Below, one piece after another: positions 9,966 through 19,721 of a DNA stretch of 64,000 bases (within the stretch, counting starts at the first letter, position 1; the number at the start of each line of letters is the position of its first letter). Below the pieces are notes generated by a model, which did no database searches, was not told the origin of the DNA, and saw nothing but the letters and a program-made list of their open reading frames with translations. A program made the position numbers and the translations under genes. Source of the DNA: Candida dubliniensis CD36. Its lineage: Eukaryota > Ascomycota > Pichiomycetes > Serinales > Debaryomycetaceae. Location of the stretch: NCBI RefSeq assembly GCF_000026945.1, contig NC_012863.1, positions 1,517,501 through 1,581,500 of the forward strand. The letters run 5' to 3'.

Positions 9966-12650
9966 TTAGTTTCTTTTACCATTCTTCTTTTTGGATTTCA
10001 AACTAGTACTCCAACCATCTTCATCAACAGTTTGAACTTTATCTGCTGATGAAATGATGGCTGCTGACCAAGATACATGATCCCCACCACCAATTTGTTG
10101 ATCAACTTTTTGTCTTCTCTTTAAAAACTCTTGAGCAAATCTTCTTCCATCCATAGTAGCAGAAGAACTGTATATAGTTTCAGCAATTAATGAGCTTGAA
10201 TCGGCCGAATTTGGTGGTAAAGTAATAAAAATTTCCAATAAATCATCTTTAGAGACAGTTGGATACAAGCTGGTCATACTGGATCTAGCCCATACCAAAA
10301 AGTCTTCTCTAATCGCTTGAGCATTTACAGCGGAAACATTTTGTTTATTGGCAGAAACCGAACGCAATAATTGAGGAGTTGTTTTTGAAACTGAAGTTGG
10401 AATAGTAGTTGTAGTAGCAGCTTTCTTTACAACTGGAGCCGAAGTTTGCTTTTTACTACTAACTGTAGTCCAAGCAGGTCCATCATCTCTTGGAACTGAA
10501 TTAGAAATGGCATGAGCAAATGTAGTACTTGGAGAATTGACTTTGGCAGCTGCTTGTTTAGCCTTAGCACGCTCGGCTTCTTCCTTTTGAATTTCAGCCA
10601 AGGTTTTAGTAACTGGAACATTAGAAGCAGACCCCCAAGTTGATGGTAATGCAACTGGAGTTTTTTCAGCTTTAATTGCCTTTTCAGCAGCTGCAGCATT
10701 GGCCCAAGCTTTAGCGGCTTGTTCACTTTTGATTTGTGCTTCAATTCTCTTTTGTTCATTCAATTTTTCTGCCTCAAGTCTTTGGATCTCTTTCAATGTT
10801 AAGGCCGGTTTCTTGGAATCGGCTTTAGCGGCTGCCCATGGGGCCAAAACTTGTGGTGTAGATGGCTTTAACTCAACTGTTTTAACTTGTTCTGGTTCTG
10901 GTTCTTGCTCTGTTTCTAAAACTTTGGCAGTGGATTCGTTTGAAATTGATTGTCTAGACTCAGAAGGCGTAGGTTGAGCCAATGTAGATTGATCATGGAC
11001 AATGGGAACCAATGTTGCTTGATCATGTTGGTTGTTAGTTGTTTTAGGTTCATCATCGTTCAAAATATCAGTGACAACAGAATTATGAATGTCATCTAAA
11101 ACTAAATCTTCGGATTGTGGAGAGGGTTTAGTATTGGTTGTAGATCTGTTTTCAGAGACCCCACCAACGGAACCTGTAGTGTTGTTTTTGGCAATATTGG
11201 TTTCTGGTTGAACCGAAGCTAATGGATCTGTGTCTCCGCCAATTAGGTTTACACTTGATGTAAATGGAGAACTAACTCTTGAATGAGACTGGGTAACAGC
11301 CTCTGGCAACCAAGGAGACATTGGAGCAGGTTGGCTAATTGGATTGTTCAAAACAGAATGGCCACCAATGGGAGTTTGTGGACTGCTCCCTGAATGCAAA
11401 ATGGATGATGCTGTATCAACACCCCAACCACTGTTGACTCTAGACAATGCTGGTTGTTGTTGTTGATGAATTTGTTGTTGCAACAAGGTTGGCATTGACG
11501 GAAACCCCAAACTCTGATTGAACGCATCCATGTTGCTAGCAGCAGTAGTATGTTGGTTGAATGTATCAATACCAAAACTTGAACCGGAAAACCCTGAGGA
11601 GCCACCTGGGTTAATAGACTGCAATGGATTGGAAAACGGGTCCAGTTTCATAAAATCATTAGCAAACAAATTTGTTTGAGATGAATTATTCTGTGGCATA
11701 CCACCCAATGAAGACAACAAGTTGGATTGGAAATTAGGAAAGGTATTACCCAGCAAATTATCAGAAAAGAACTGACTGCCACCACCAGTGGTTGTGGTCC
11801 TAACTCCATTGTCTGTAGCATTACCACCACTGGCATCACCATTAGGCGTAGTTAAATCAGGTAATGGAACTTTAAAAGGAGTCACATAATTCTGCAAACT
11901 TTCACATAAATCCCTCAATGTCTTGAACGACGCTTCTTCTTTTCGTCTTATTTTCAATTCAAGATTCAAATAACCTCCAGCTAACCATTCCTGCATCATA
12001 TCACCATTAAATGGACCTTGTTCATTTCCTGAAGGATCAATGTAATGCCATTCAATTTTATCAGATGTTACTAAAGGTCTAAATTTGGAATCAACACTAG
12101 GAAAATCTTTATGCAATTGTGACATCCCTGGTGGTGCTTGTTGAATCGAAGAAATTGTCCCAGTCCCTGTTGTTGCCGAGGGCCCTCCTGTTGCAGTACT
12201 GACCTGAGTAGCTGTATCTACTTCAGAATCTGCACCAATGGTAAGCTTATCTAATGAATCAGTGACTTCTTTGGTAGTTTCCAGTTGAAAATCACCTGAT
12301 TTGGTTAGATTGCTTTGCAAATCTAAATGATAAATAGGCTCTGGTTTAGACAATTTGTAGGGTTCATCAGCACCAACGGGAACACTATTGTTCAAAATCT
12401 GGTCTTTATTATCATACCATACTTGGAATACTTCATTCATGGTATAACGTTTGCCATCTTTGTTTGCAGGAATAGTGTTCGTGTGAGGATACTGGTGTGA
12501 GTGATGATGATGGTAATGGTGGTGGTGATGGTGATGGTTACTATTGTTGTTGTTACTGCTGTTATGGGATTGATGCTGATTGTAGGTGGAAACCTCATCA
12601 GTATTCCCATTACTTGAATTTTCTTGCGATTTACGAGCTCTTGAGTACAT
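9966..12650 (-). CDS. SMY2: GYF-domain protein, Smy2/Syh1 family
   Basis: The product is 894 residues. A GYF domain lies at about 196-250 (IEWHYIDPSGNEQGPF, then MQEWLAGGYL). It binds proline-rich PPG-phi ligands and in Smy2/Syh1 links mRNA decay, translation quality control and COPII-related functions. A His-rich tract is at about 38-55. The middle is Asn, Gln and Ser rich, and about 620-740 is a charged, Ala/Lys/Glu-rich coiled-coil-like region. The C-terminal 90 residues (DFLVWARSSMTSLYP to SLKSKKKNGKRN) form a conserved basic tail. S. cerevisiae has two paralogs; the symbol given is the family name, not a proven one-to-one assignment. Confidence 0.85.
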   Translation of the reverse strand: MYSRARKSQENSSNGNTDEVSTYNQHQSHNSSNNNNSNHHHHHHHYHHHHSHQYPHTNTIPANKDGKRYTMNEVFQVWYDNKDQILNNSVPVGADEPYKLSKPEPIYHLDLQSNLTKSGDFQLETTKEVTDSLDKLTIGADSEVDTATQVSTATGGPSATTGTGTISSIQQAPPGMSQLHKDFPSVDSKFRPLVTSDKIEWHYIDPSGNEQGPFNGDMMQEWLAGGYLNLELKIRRKEEASFKTLRDLCESLQNYVTPFKVPLPDLTTPNGDASGGNATDNGVRTTTTGGGSQFFSDNLLGNTFPNFQSNLLSSLGGMPQNNSSQTNLFANDFMKLDPFSNPLQSINPGGSSGFSGSSFGIDTFNQHTTAASNMDAFNQSLGFPSMPTLLQQQIHQQQQPALSRVNSGWGVDTASSILHSGSSPQTPIGGHSVLNNPISQPAPMSPWLPEAVTQSHSRVSSPFTSSVNLIGGDTDPLASVQPETNIAKNNTTGSVGGVSENRSTTNTKPSPQSEDLVLDDIHNSVVTDILNDDEPKTTNNQHDQATLVPIVHDQSTLAQPTPSESRQSISNESTAKVLETEQEPEPEQVKTVELKPSTPQVLAPWAAAKADSKKPALTLKEIQRLEAEKLNEQKRIEAQIKSEQAAKAWANAAAAEKAIKAEKTPVALPSTWGSASNVPVTKTLAEIQKEEAERAKAKQAAAKVNSPSTTFAHAISNSVPRDDGPAWTTVSSKKQTSAPVVKKAATTTTIPTSVSKTTPQLLRSVSANKQNVSAVNAQAIREDFLVWARSSMTSLYPTVSKDDLLEIFITLPPNSADSSSLIAETIYSSSATMDGRRFAQEFLKRRQKVDQQIGGGDHVSWSAAIISSADKVQTVDEDGWSTSLKSKKKNGKRN

Positions 12651-13239
12651 TGCTAAATTGATAGTAAACTATTTTGGTTTTTGGTTTAACAAAATGTTCG
12701 GATTGAATTGAATTTGTTAGGGAATTCAAATTTTGATTGTTATTTGGTTGAAAAAAAAAAAAAAATTTTCTTTCTCTCTGTTTTTGGGCTTCCCATGAAA
12801 ATTGCCCCAATACATTAGCAGGTTTTTTTTTTCTTCTTTCTCTTCCTATCATTGGGTTTCCTGTACTTTAAATGGGATTAATGTTTGATTTCTATATACA
12901 ACAGGACAATGTTCCTATTTTAAACTAAGCTGCGATTGTAAAAACATATTTTAACTTTCAAGGATTGATTTTAGGAAGTAAACAATGTAAGTCTGTGTGC
13001 TGAACGAAGAGAGGTGTCAAAAGCACAGGTGGTAAATGATATTTAACAAGAGTAGGTCATTTCTCATCTATTAGTTGTCTAGTGAATAAAGCTCATTTGA
13101 TATTATTCAATTTGACGTGTTTTTCAAGCTCAAAATGTTATCACAGATCAATAAGTTTACTCTTTACTGTATTCTGGTAATCATTTCACAATGCAATCAC
13201 ATTTAAACCACATTCATTCCTTATTCTATTTAGCTTCTA
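12651..13239. other. Intergenic region between GYF gene and UMP1
   Basis: About 0.6 kb upstream of the GYF-domain gene and downstream of UMP1. It has an A15 tract near 12750 and a T-rich run near 12822. No coding frame or RNA gene was recognised. Confidence 0.5.
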
Positions 13240-13757
13240 CTAAATCCCCATTTGTTTTTCCATTTCAGAATGGAAATCCCTCACGTTGTCACCATTAGCA
13301 AATCCTCCAGGGTAAATATCTTCCCAATCAACGCTCGAATCTTTATTCAACAAGATATCCTTATGCATTGAATCAACACCCCCTAACAAACTTGGTCTAA
13401 ATGATGATGATTCCACGATTTCCAACTCCATGGCTCTTTTGATTGGAGCACCAGCACCAAATATACGTCTATAAGTTTCCATTCTGTTTTCTTCCTGAGT
13501 TTTTTCCCAGTTTGTCACTTGAGATTCTAATGGATGACGATTGTTTATCTTTGATGCTATATTCAAGGGACCCTCTTGCGATCTTAAACTATCTTGCAAG
13601 GCAGGTGCATGCTCAGCTGGTTGACCAAACTTCGTGGTGTTCACTGAAGACTCTTTATTAGTACTGGATGGAACAACTCTTAATGACTATTTCCATAATT
13701 GTTAGTATATAATTATTGATACATATTTAAATCTTCTAATTGGGTTAGACATACCAT
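13240..13757 (-). CDS. UMP1: Proteasome maturation factor Ump1 (one intron)
   Basis: Ump1 is the assembly chaperone of the 20S proteasome. It sits in half-proteasomes and is the first substrate degraded when the core particle matures. The main exon 13240-13686 encodes residues 2-149. Exon 1 is only the ATG at 13755-13757, followed at once by a 68-base intron (13687-13754) with donor GTATGT, branch site TACTAAC (13701-13707 on the minus strand) and an AATAG acceptor. Splicing gives the N-terminus MSLRVVPSS. Family signatures include NDRHPLES-like NNRHPLES, NWEKTQE, YRRIFGAGAPIKRAMELEIV, DILLNKDSSVDWEDIYPG and a C-terminal EKQMGI. The length of 149 matches the family. A PACE-type element lies just upstream. 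Confidence 0.95.
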
Positions 13758-13792
13758 TATAGATTATTGGCAATTGTGTTTTGATATATATA

Positions 13793-13801
13793 GGTGGCAA
13801 A
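13793..13801 (+). promoter_or_regulatory. PACE (Rpn4-type) element upstream of UMP1
   Basis: GGTGGCAAA, a perfect match to the S. cerevisiae proteasome-associated control element, lies 36 bases upstream of the UMP1 ATG. Rpn4 uses such sites to induce proteasome genes together. Confidence 0.65.
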
Positions 13802-14391
13802 ACTGATCAGAAACCAACCTCAAAGTTCATACATATTTTTTTTTCTGTTGGTTGAGTTTTCTTGCTTGAGTGGATTTGCTTTCCACGTACTCGCTATAAT
13901 ACACGATTACACGACTGCAGATTCTTCACCAGACCGATTCTGGGAAACTTGATAACATAACCATAAGATAATGTTACAATTGGTAGACATTGCAGTAGAA
14001 ATTTCAAAAAAGAAAAAAAAAATATGTTAATGTAAATATCAAGTAAGAATTGTTGGTATGAGAGGTTGAGATGGCTAAATCTGTGTTGTGATACTACAAT
14101 TTCAACCACATCGAGTAAGTCAAGCAATCTAATCAAATAAGCAACTTGATGTGAGTTGCAAAATTTCTAGAAAATCACCCCCCCCTCAGCTTCTCTTCTC
14201 TGCTTGCTATCGACAACTCATTGCTATTTTATGTTTTCTTTTTTTTTTTTTAAAGATTATTTGTTCATGAAGAAATTTCTAGAACTATAGAAATGAGAAA
14301 ACCGATTATTAATTCAAGAGTGTACTTGTCATGGTAAATCCGCCATGATTTGACATCCATCAAACACAAACAACATCTTCTATCGGAGTTA

Positions 14392-14399
14392 ATTACTAA
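14392..14399 (+). promoter_or_regulatory. Cap1/Yap1-type site upstream of the oxidoreductase
   Basis: ATTACTAA matches the Cap1/Yap1 consensus MTTASTAA and lies about 295 bases before the ATG at 14694. Such sites mediate induction by oxidants and thiol-reactive drugs. The motif also occurs by chance in AT-rich DNA. Confidence 0.4.
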
Positions 14400-14581
14400 T
14401 AAGTTTCGATGAAATAACTGCAATGTATCTAAACAGATCATTGAAGTATTGGGTTAGCAACATTTTGTGTCATGAGAAGAGTTGCGGAAAAATGAGTATT
14501 TTTCCATTGCTTAATAATCTCATACTGACTTTTCAATTCACAAGTCCGGAACGTGCATGAATGGGTTTCCATTTCTTCAAC

Positions 14582-14589
14582 TATATAAA
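14582..14589 (+). promoter_or_regulatory. TATA box of the oxidoreductase gene
   Basis: TATATAAA lies 105 bases before the start codon and is followed by a pyrimidine-rich leader and CAA-rich 5' UTR, typical of a strongly expressed, inducible yeast gene. Confidence 0.55.
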
Positions 14590-14693
14590 TGAGCCAATTT
14601 TCAGCAACTATACTTTCTTTCATCTTCTTCTTTTTTCCCTTTCAATCATATCATTCAACACTACTTTAATAAACAACACCAATACAATTAACA

Positions 14694-15812
14694 ATGTCTG
14701 CTCCTAAAGTTGCTACTCAAGTTTTCTTGAAAACCTGTCCATCTGGTTTCATTCAAACTAAAGTTAATGAAGACGACTCCACTTTTGAAATCAAAGAAGT
14801 CCCAATTCCAGAATTAAAAGAAGGTCAGGTTTTAGCTAAAGTGTTATACTTGTCTAATGATCCAACCCAAAGAACTTGGTTAAGAAAAGCAGGTGACAAT
14901 TCTCCAAGTTATTTGCCACCAGTCCACGAAGGCACCCCAATGGCTTCATTGGGTTTAGCTGAAATTGTTGAATCCAAGTCAGACAAATACCAAAAAGGTG
15001 ACATTGCCAGTGGTAGAATTTACTGGGCCGATTATGCTGTTGTTCCAGATGCTGTTTTCTTCAACAAAATTGACAAGAGTTTGGGATTGCCTTTGGAATT
15101 CTATTTGTCTATTTTAGGTATGACTACGTTGACTGCATTCTTTGGTTTGACCGAAGTTGCTAAATTAAAGAAATACTTGGGCGGTCCAAAAGAAGGTGAA
15201 AAAGGTCCAGTTGTATGTGTATCTGCTGCATCTGGAGCCACTGGATCGTCTGTTGTTCAAATTGCCAAACACTTGTTGGGTGCTTCTAAAGTGATTGGTA
15301 TTTCTGGTTCAGATGAAAAATGTAAATGGGTTGAAAGCTTAGGTGCTGATTTGTGTGTCAATTACAAAAATCCAGAATGGCAAAATCAAGTCAGTGATTA
15401 CTTGGCCAAAGACAACGAAGGAATTGATGTTTACTTTGATTGTGTTGGTGGGGAAATTTTGAGTTTTATTTTGACAAAGATCAACAAGTTTGGTCATGTT
15501 GCTGCCTGTGGTGCTATCTCGGGTTACAATGACAATAAAGCTTTTGCTGTCACCACCTGGCCATACATCATTACCAACTCCTTGAGTGTCAATGGTTTCA
15601 TTGTTGGTAACTTTGCTGCTCAATTCCCAGAAGCTATCAAGATTCTTGGTGCTGCTGTTAAAGAAGGTAAAATCAAAGCTCAAGGTGCTTACCATGTTGA
15701 AAAGTTATCTGGTGATGAACCAGCAAAACGTTTAGCTGATATTCCAAGAATTTGGAACATGTTGTTTGAGGATAACAAGCCAAATGGTAAATTGCTTATT
15801 AAGGTTGATTAG
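14694..15812 (+). CDS. NADP-dependent medium-chain oxidoreductase (alkenal/2-alkenone reductase type)
   Basis: This 372-residue protein belongs to the zinc-free MDR branch that includes leukotriene B4 12-hydroxydehydrogenase and yeast Yml131w. The N-terminal catalytic part (LYLSNDPTQRTWLRKAGDN) precedes a Rossmann fold with the motif AASGATGSS at about 177-185 and the NADP-binding loop after VIGISGS. The DVYFDCVGG and ACGAISGYN blocks are also typical. Members reduce the double bond of reactive alkenals and ketones using NADPH, a cytosolic detoxification step. Codon usage is strongly biased, which implies high expression, and the promoter has a Cap1-type site and a TATA box. The exact substrate is unknown. 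Confidence 0.88.
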   Translation: MSAPKVATQVFLKTCPSGFIQTKVNEDDSTFEIKEVPIPELKEGQVLAKVLYLSNDPTQRTWLRKAGDNSPSYLPPVHEGTPMASLGLAEIVESKSDKYQKGDIASGRIYWADYAVVPDAVFFNKIDKSLGLPLEFYLSILGMTTLTAFFGLTEVAKLKKYLGGPKEGEKGPVVCVSAASGATGSSVVQIAKHLLGASKVIGISGSDEKCKWVESLGADLCVNYKNPEWQNQVSDYLAKDNEGIDVYFDCVGGEILSFILTKINKFGHVAACGAISGYNDNKAFAVTTWPYIITNSLSVNGFIVGNFAAQFPEAIKILGAAVKEGKIKAQGAYHVEKLSGDEPAKRLADIPRIWNMLFEDNKPNGKLLIKVD

Positions 15813-16514
15813 GAAAGCTGTAATGTAAATTGAATGTAAATGAAAATATATTTTTTAATGTTTATGGAAAATTAGTTTAAAGTGTAAATTGTAGCCTGTA
15901 GAATGTTAACTAAGTATTGGCCAATTATTCTGACTGAGAATTAGGGGTAGTTCAAGGTTGAGAAAACAAAACTTGATTGCCTCCCATAAATAGTCCTCTG
16001 AAAAACATTAAACCTTGGTAGAATTGCATTTTGTTTCACTTTTCTTTGTAAAGGAGTCAAGTTTGGTTACAAAATCCTCAGTTCAAGCTCTGGCTTTTTT
16101 CCCCATATTATCCCCGAATGAGAAATTCTGAGCCGCACGATGGGCATCTCTGATATATTAATCATGGGTCAATATCAGCACAATTTTGTAAAGCAACCAC
16201 TATATATAATATAATATCTGTATAGCTAATGCGTGGATCTAAAGATTTGATACATTATGAATACCAAAACTTTAATATGATGGTTTGAAATATTGGAAAA
16301 ACTATAAAAATTGCATTTTCAGTAGTTGTTCTATCAATTTATTGATACTTCACAACCCAAAATCTTTATTTTGACTTTATCAGGCATTAAGTATCGTATC
16401 AATAACCATACTAGTTGTTTTCAATAACAACTCTCTTCTATATAAACTGCTTCTTTATGGCTCTGAAGTTTTGCTTATCACCAAAACTTTCAAGACGCAA
16501 GGTTCAGTTGTAGT

Positions 16515-16520
16515 CACGTG
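16515..16520. promoter_or_regulatory. CACGTG (Cbf1-type) site upstream of NOP1
   Basis: The palindrome occurs as GTCACGTGA, 235 bases before the NOP1 ATG. It is a full bHLH site of the kind bound by Cbf1, which in C. albicans has been linked to ribosome-related genes. Confidence 0.45.
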
Positions 16521-16585
16521 AGAACATCCATGCACCAACATTTTACGTCGCATCTCCTTTTAAACCACTGAAAAAAAAGTGAAGA

Positions 16586-16596
16586 GGAAAAATTTT
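16586..16596 (+). promoter_or_regulatory. RRPE-like element of NOP1
   Basis: GGAAAAATTTT resembles the ribosomal RNA processing element TGAAAAATTTT found upstream of ribosome-biogenesis genes. It is about 160 bases before the NOP1 start. No clear PAC partner was seen. Confidence 0.4.
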
Positions 16597-16754
16597 CAGT
16601 ATCCCATCATCAAAAAAATAACTATTTCGTTTCCATTTTAGATATTTTTTTTTTTCTCTTTTTTCCTAACTATAGTTTCTCTTGGTTTATTAGTTTGGTT
16701 TTGGTCAACAAATATTTCCAATTCAATCCAGTTTAATAATCATACACATACATA

Positions 16755-17702
16755 ATGGCATTCGGCGCTCCAAGAGGTAGAGGCGGTCCAGCAAGAGGTG
16801 GCCGTGGTGGTTTCGGTGGCGGAAGAGGTGGCAGAGGTGGTGCCCGTGGTGGTGGAAGAGGTGGTGCTCGTGGAGGTGGAAGAGGCGGTGCCAGAGGTGG
16901 TGCCAGAGGTGGAAGAGGCGGTGCTCGTGGAGGCAGAGGTGGTGCCAGAGGTGGTGCTCGTGGAGGTGCCAAAGTCATCATTGAACCACATAGACATGCT
17001 GGTGTTTTCATTGCCAGAGGCAAAGAAGATTTGTTAGTTACCAAGAACATTGCCCCAGGTGAATCAGTGTACGGAGAAAAAAGAATTTCTGTTGAAGAGC
17101 CAGCTAAAGAAGAAGGTGCTGCTCCAACCAAGATTGAATACCGTGTGTGGAATCCATTCAGATCCAAGTTGGCTGCCGGTATTATGGGTGGTATCGATGA
17201 ATTGGGTATTGCACCAGGTAAAAAAGTTTTATATTTGGGTGCTGCTTCTGGTACTTCTGTTTCCCACGTTGCTGATGTTGTCGGTCCAGAAGGTTTGGTA
17301 TATGCTGTTGAATTCTCTCATCGTCCAGGTAGAGAATTAATTGGTATGGCCAAAAAGAGACCAAATGTTATTCCAATCATAGATGATGCTAGACATCCAC
17401 AAAAATACAGAATGTTGATTGGTATGGTCGATTGTGTCTTTGCTGATGTTGCCCAACCAGATCAAGCTAGAATTATTGCATTAAACTCCCATTTGTTCTT
17501 AAAAGACGGTGGTTTGGTTGTCATTTCCATCAAGGCCAACTGTATTGATTCTACTGTTGATGCAGAAACTGTTTTTGCTAGAGAAGTCCAAAAATTGAGA
17601 GAAGAAAGAATTAAACCATTGGAACAGTTGACTTTGGAACCTTATGAAAGAGACCATTGTATTGTCGTTGGTAGATACATGAGAAGCGGTATAAAGAAAT
17701 AG
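16755..17702 (+). CDS. NOP1: Fibrillarin, box C/D snoRNP methyltransferase
   Basis: The 315-residue nucleolar protein deposits 2'-O-methyl groups on pre-rRNA under guidance of box C/D snoRNAs, with Nop56, Nop58 and Snu13, and methylates a histone H2A glutamine. Residues 4-73 form a glycine-arginine-rich GAR domain made of near-identical RGGARGG repeats, also visible as a nucleotide repeat. The methyltransferase domain follows, with [15 protein letters not shown] near 157-171 as the SAM-binding motif I, then [14 protein letters not shown] and IIDDARHP. The length is close to S. cerevisiae Nop1 (327). The start has a good context and the codon bias is strong. Confidence 0.97.
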   Translation: MAFGAPRGRGGPARGGRGGFGGGRGGRGGARGGGRGGARGGGRGGARGGARGGRGGARGGRGGARGGARGGAKVIIEPHRHAGVFIARGKEDLLVTKNIAPGESVYGEKRISVEEPAKEEGAAPTKIEYRVWNPFRSKLAAGIMGGIDELGIAPGKKVLYLGAASGTSVSHVADVVGPEGLVYAVEFSHRPGRELIGMAKKRPNVIPIIDDARHPQKYRMLIGMVDCVFADVAQPDQARIIALNSHLFLKDGGLVVISIKANCIDSTVDAETVFAREVQKLREERIKPLEQLTLEPYERDHCIVVGRYMRSGIKK

Positions 17703-17888
17703 ATTAGGTTATTTGGGATACTCTAAATTTTAAATAAAATTATTTTTGTACAATAGGATTAATACATTTGATTATTGAAAACTAAAAAAAAAAAAAAACG
17801 AAAAGAAAAAAAAAAGTGGCACATCAAAGAACTGTAGGATACAAACATATATATAATATAACGACAAATTAAAACAAAACAATAAGGT

Positions 17889-19265
17889 CTAATCAACTCT
17901 AGCTTCTGACAATGTTAATGGTTTAACGTTATTTGAAAACACTGATGATCCAGATTTGAAACGGTTGATCTTCTTCAACTTCTCACGAACCACCATAACA
18001 GGAACTGTCAGTTTTGTCACCAAATAATTTGATAATGAACCCAATAACACCCCTTTGATGGCACTTTGGCCTTTAGACCCAACAATAACCAAAGTAGGTT
18101 GTAAATTATCAATAAATTCTAAAATCAAATGTCTTGGGATTGGGTGATGAATAATTTCAATCACAATATGTATTTGCAACTTTGTTAATTTCAACAAATT
18201 CAATACCTGTTGTTTGGCTTTGTTCAACATGTTCAATCTTGTTTGTTCACGAGAAGTTTCATTTGATGTGTTTCCTTTCAAATGATGATTGGTGTCACCA
18301 TCTTCAATAACACAAACTATGAACAAAACTGAGCCGTCAACTAAAACTGTCCCCAAACTCCACTCTAAGGCAAAAATGGATTCAGGGGAAAAGTCCATGC
18401 ACAATAAAAACATTTTTGGTTTGACTTTTGGGTTGATTAACTGGAAGAAATTACCTCTTGTTATAGTCTGAATCACCCTTGAATGGGATTTGTTTGAATC
18501 AACGGGCCCTTCTTTAATAGTTTCGTTCAATTGTGATGCAAATTCGCTATCCAACTTGTCTTCAACAGCTGATGTATACGGAGCCATAAAATCTTCACCT
18601 GCACCTTCGCCTTCCTCTGGCCTTGTTGGAGAAACAGATCCATTTCGAAGACCATTTTCTTGATCGATAATTTTCTTTCTATATGCTTGATAATTTTCCA
18701 ACTTCTGTCTTCTAGCTAATGCATCTTGGTCACTTTCTTCCAAATTCAAGTTTGTTCCAGTTAATCTTTGCTTGTCGCTAGCCAATTTATTCAATATTTC
18801 TTGATCAATCTTGCTTCCTGCTTTCCGAGCAGCAGCAAACGCTCTTTCGCTGGCCGTTAATTCCTCCAATCTCTTAATTGTGGCACGGTCATTCAAATTT
18901 GAATTCTCTAAAATTTGACTGATTTCGTTGATTTTCTCATCTTGACAAGCATAGTTAGGCAAGATATTCCCCGTGTCATCGTATTGGAATTTCTCGTTTG
19001 TGTCGTCGTCGCTTATATGTTCTTCTTCACTAACTTCGTTTTCCCAGAAATCATTATCAGTTTGTTGCTTATCGGACTTGACAATTCTCTCCAGGGGGTC
19101 ATGATTAACAATAGACCACTTCAATTCCTTATTAAAATCTTCGCGGTTAAGTGATGATGATCGAGAATGAGACCCTCCTCTAGGTGATGTTGATCTGCCT
19201 CGGGTCATGGATTGTTGAATTATGGCTAATTTTTCTGCCTCTAACCTGGATTGACGACTGGCCAT
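17889..19265 (-). CDS. Universal stress protein (Usp)-domain protein
   Basis: This 458-residue protein is of unknown cellular role. Residues 1-280 are hydrophilic, with a Ser/Arg-rich N-terminus (MTRGRSTSPRGGSHSRSSSL), an acidic EVSEEEHISDDD patch and a charged helical stretch. About 285-437 is a Usp fold: KMFLLCMDFSPESIFALEWSL at its start and VGSKGQSAIKGVLLGSLSNYLV near its end. That last stretch fits the G-2x-G-9x-G-S pattern of ATP-binding Usp proteins. The tail is basic. Related fungal proteins of this architecture are poorly studied. The RS-like N-terminus suggests regulation by phosphorylation (inference). Confidence 0.8.
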   Translation of the reverse strand: MASRQSRLEAEKLAIIQQSMTRGRSTSPRGGSHSRSSSLNREDFNKELKWSIVNHDPLERIVKSDKQQTDNDFWENEVSEEEHISDDDTNEKFQYDDTGNILPNYACQDEKINEISQILENSNLNDRATIKRLEELTASERAFAAARKAGSKIDQEILNKLASDKQRLTGTNLNLEESDQDALARRQKLENYQAYRKKIIDQENGLRNGSVSPTRPEEGEGAGEDFMAPYTSAVEDKLDSEFASQLNETIKEGPVDSNKSHSRVIQTITRGNFFQLINPKVKPKMFLLCMDFSPESIFALEWSLGTVLVDGSVLFIVCVIEDGDTNHHLKGNTSNETSREQTRLNMLNKAKQQVLNLLKLTKLQIHIVIEIIHHPIPRHLILEFIDNLQPTLVIVGSKGQSAIKGVLLGSLSNYLVTKLTVPVMVVREKLKKINRFKSGSSVFSNNVKPLTLSEARVD

Positions 19266-19721
19266 TTTGGTGCGAGTTAAACGAATAAATAAAAGTCTTA
19301 GGAATGTTGGTAAAAAGAAAATTCTATGAGGGTCAGAAGCAAAATGAAGTAGGAAGTTTCTATTGGTTGGTTTTGGTTATTAAAAGGAGAAAGAGATAGA
19401 AATAATGGAGCTTTTCCTTCCTTGTCTAAAAAAGAAAAAAACTGGTGAACAAGGGTGAGAAAGATTAACAATAGAAAATGTGTGAGTAAGAGTGATACAA
19501 TGCCAAGGTATTTTTTTTCTCCTGGTTGGTGTACGTCCGTTTCATATTGAGGACTGTGATTTCTACCCCCGCCTTGTTCGTATAGACACAGGAGCAATCA
19601 TTATAATTCTTACATCCAACATTCCAAATTCTCCACACAGCATTATCAGCCAACTTTATTGTGACTTAAATGTATATAGCTAAACATGAAATTCTATACT
19701 ATGATGTCTCGGACATCTTAT
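19266..19721. other. Intergenic region UBX2 to Usp gene
   Basis: About 0.45 kb, upstream of the Usp gene and downstream of UBX2. It is AT-rich, and overlapping short open frames on both strands show no protein-like features. Confidence 0.5.

Larger units (their letters stand above)
13802..14693. other. Divergent promoter region UMP1 / oxidoreductase
   Basis: About 0.9 kb with no gene. It contains a C7 run near 14178, a T13 run near 14240, a Cap1/Yap1-type site and a TATA box belonging to the oxidoreductase, and the UMP1 PACE site at its left edge. Confidence 0.55.
15813..16754. other. Intergenic region upstream of NOP1
   Basis: About 0.94 kb. It holds the oxidoreductase 3' end, then the NOP1 promoter with a Cbf1-type CACGTG site, an RRPE-like element and a T-rich leader. 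No gene was recognised. Confidence 0.5.

Noticed and set aside
16733..17167. Long frames on the opposite strand and in another frame of the NOP1 GAR region
   Set aside because: They are shadows of the GGN/AGA-type codon repeats encoding the Gly-Arg domain; the Pro/Ala or Thr/Ser-rich products are artefacts of repeat composition.
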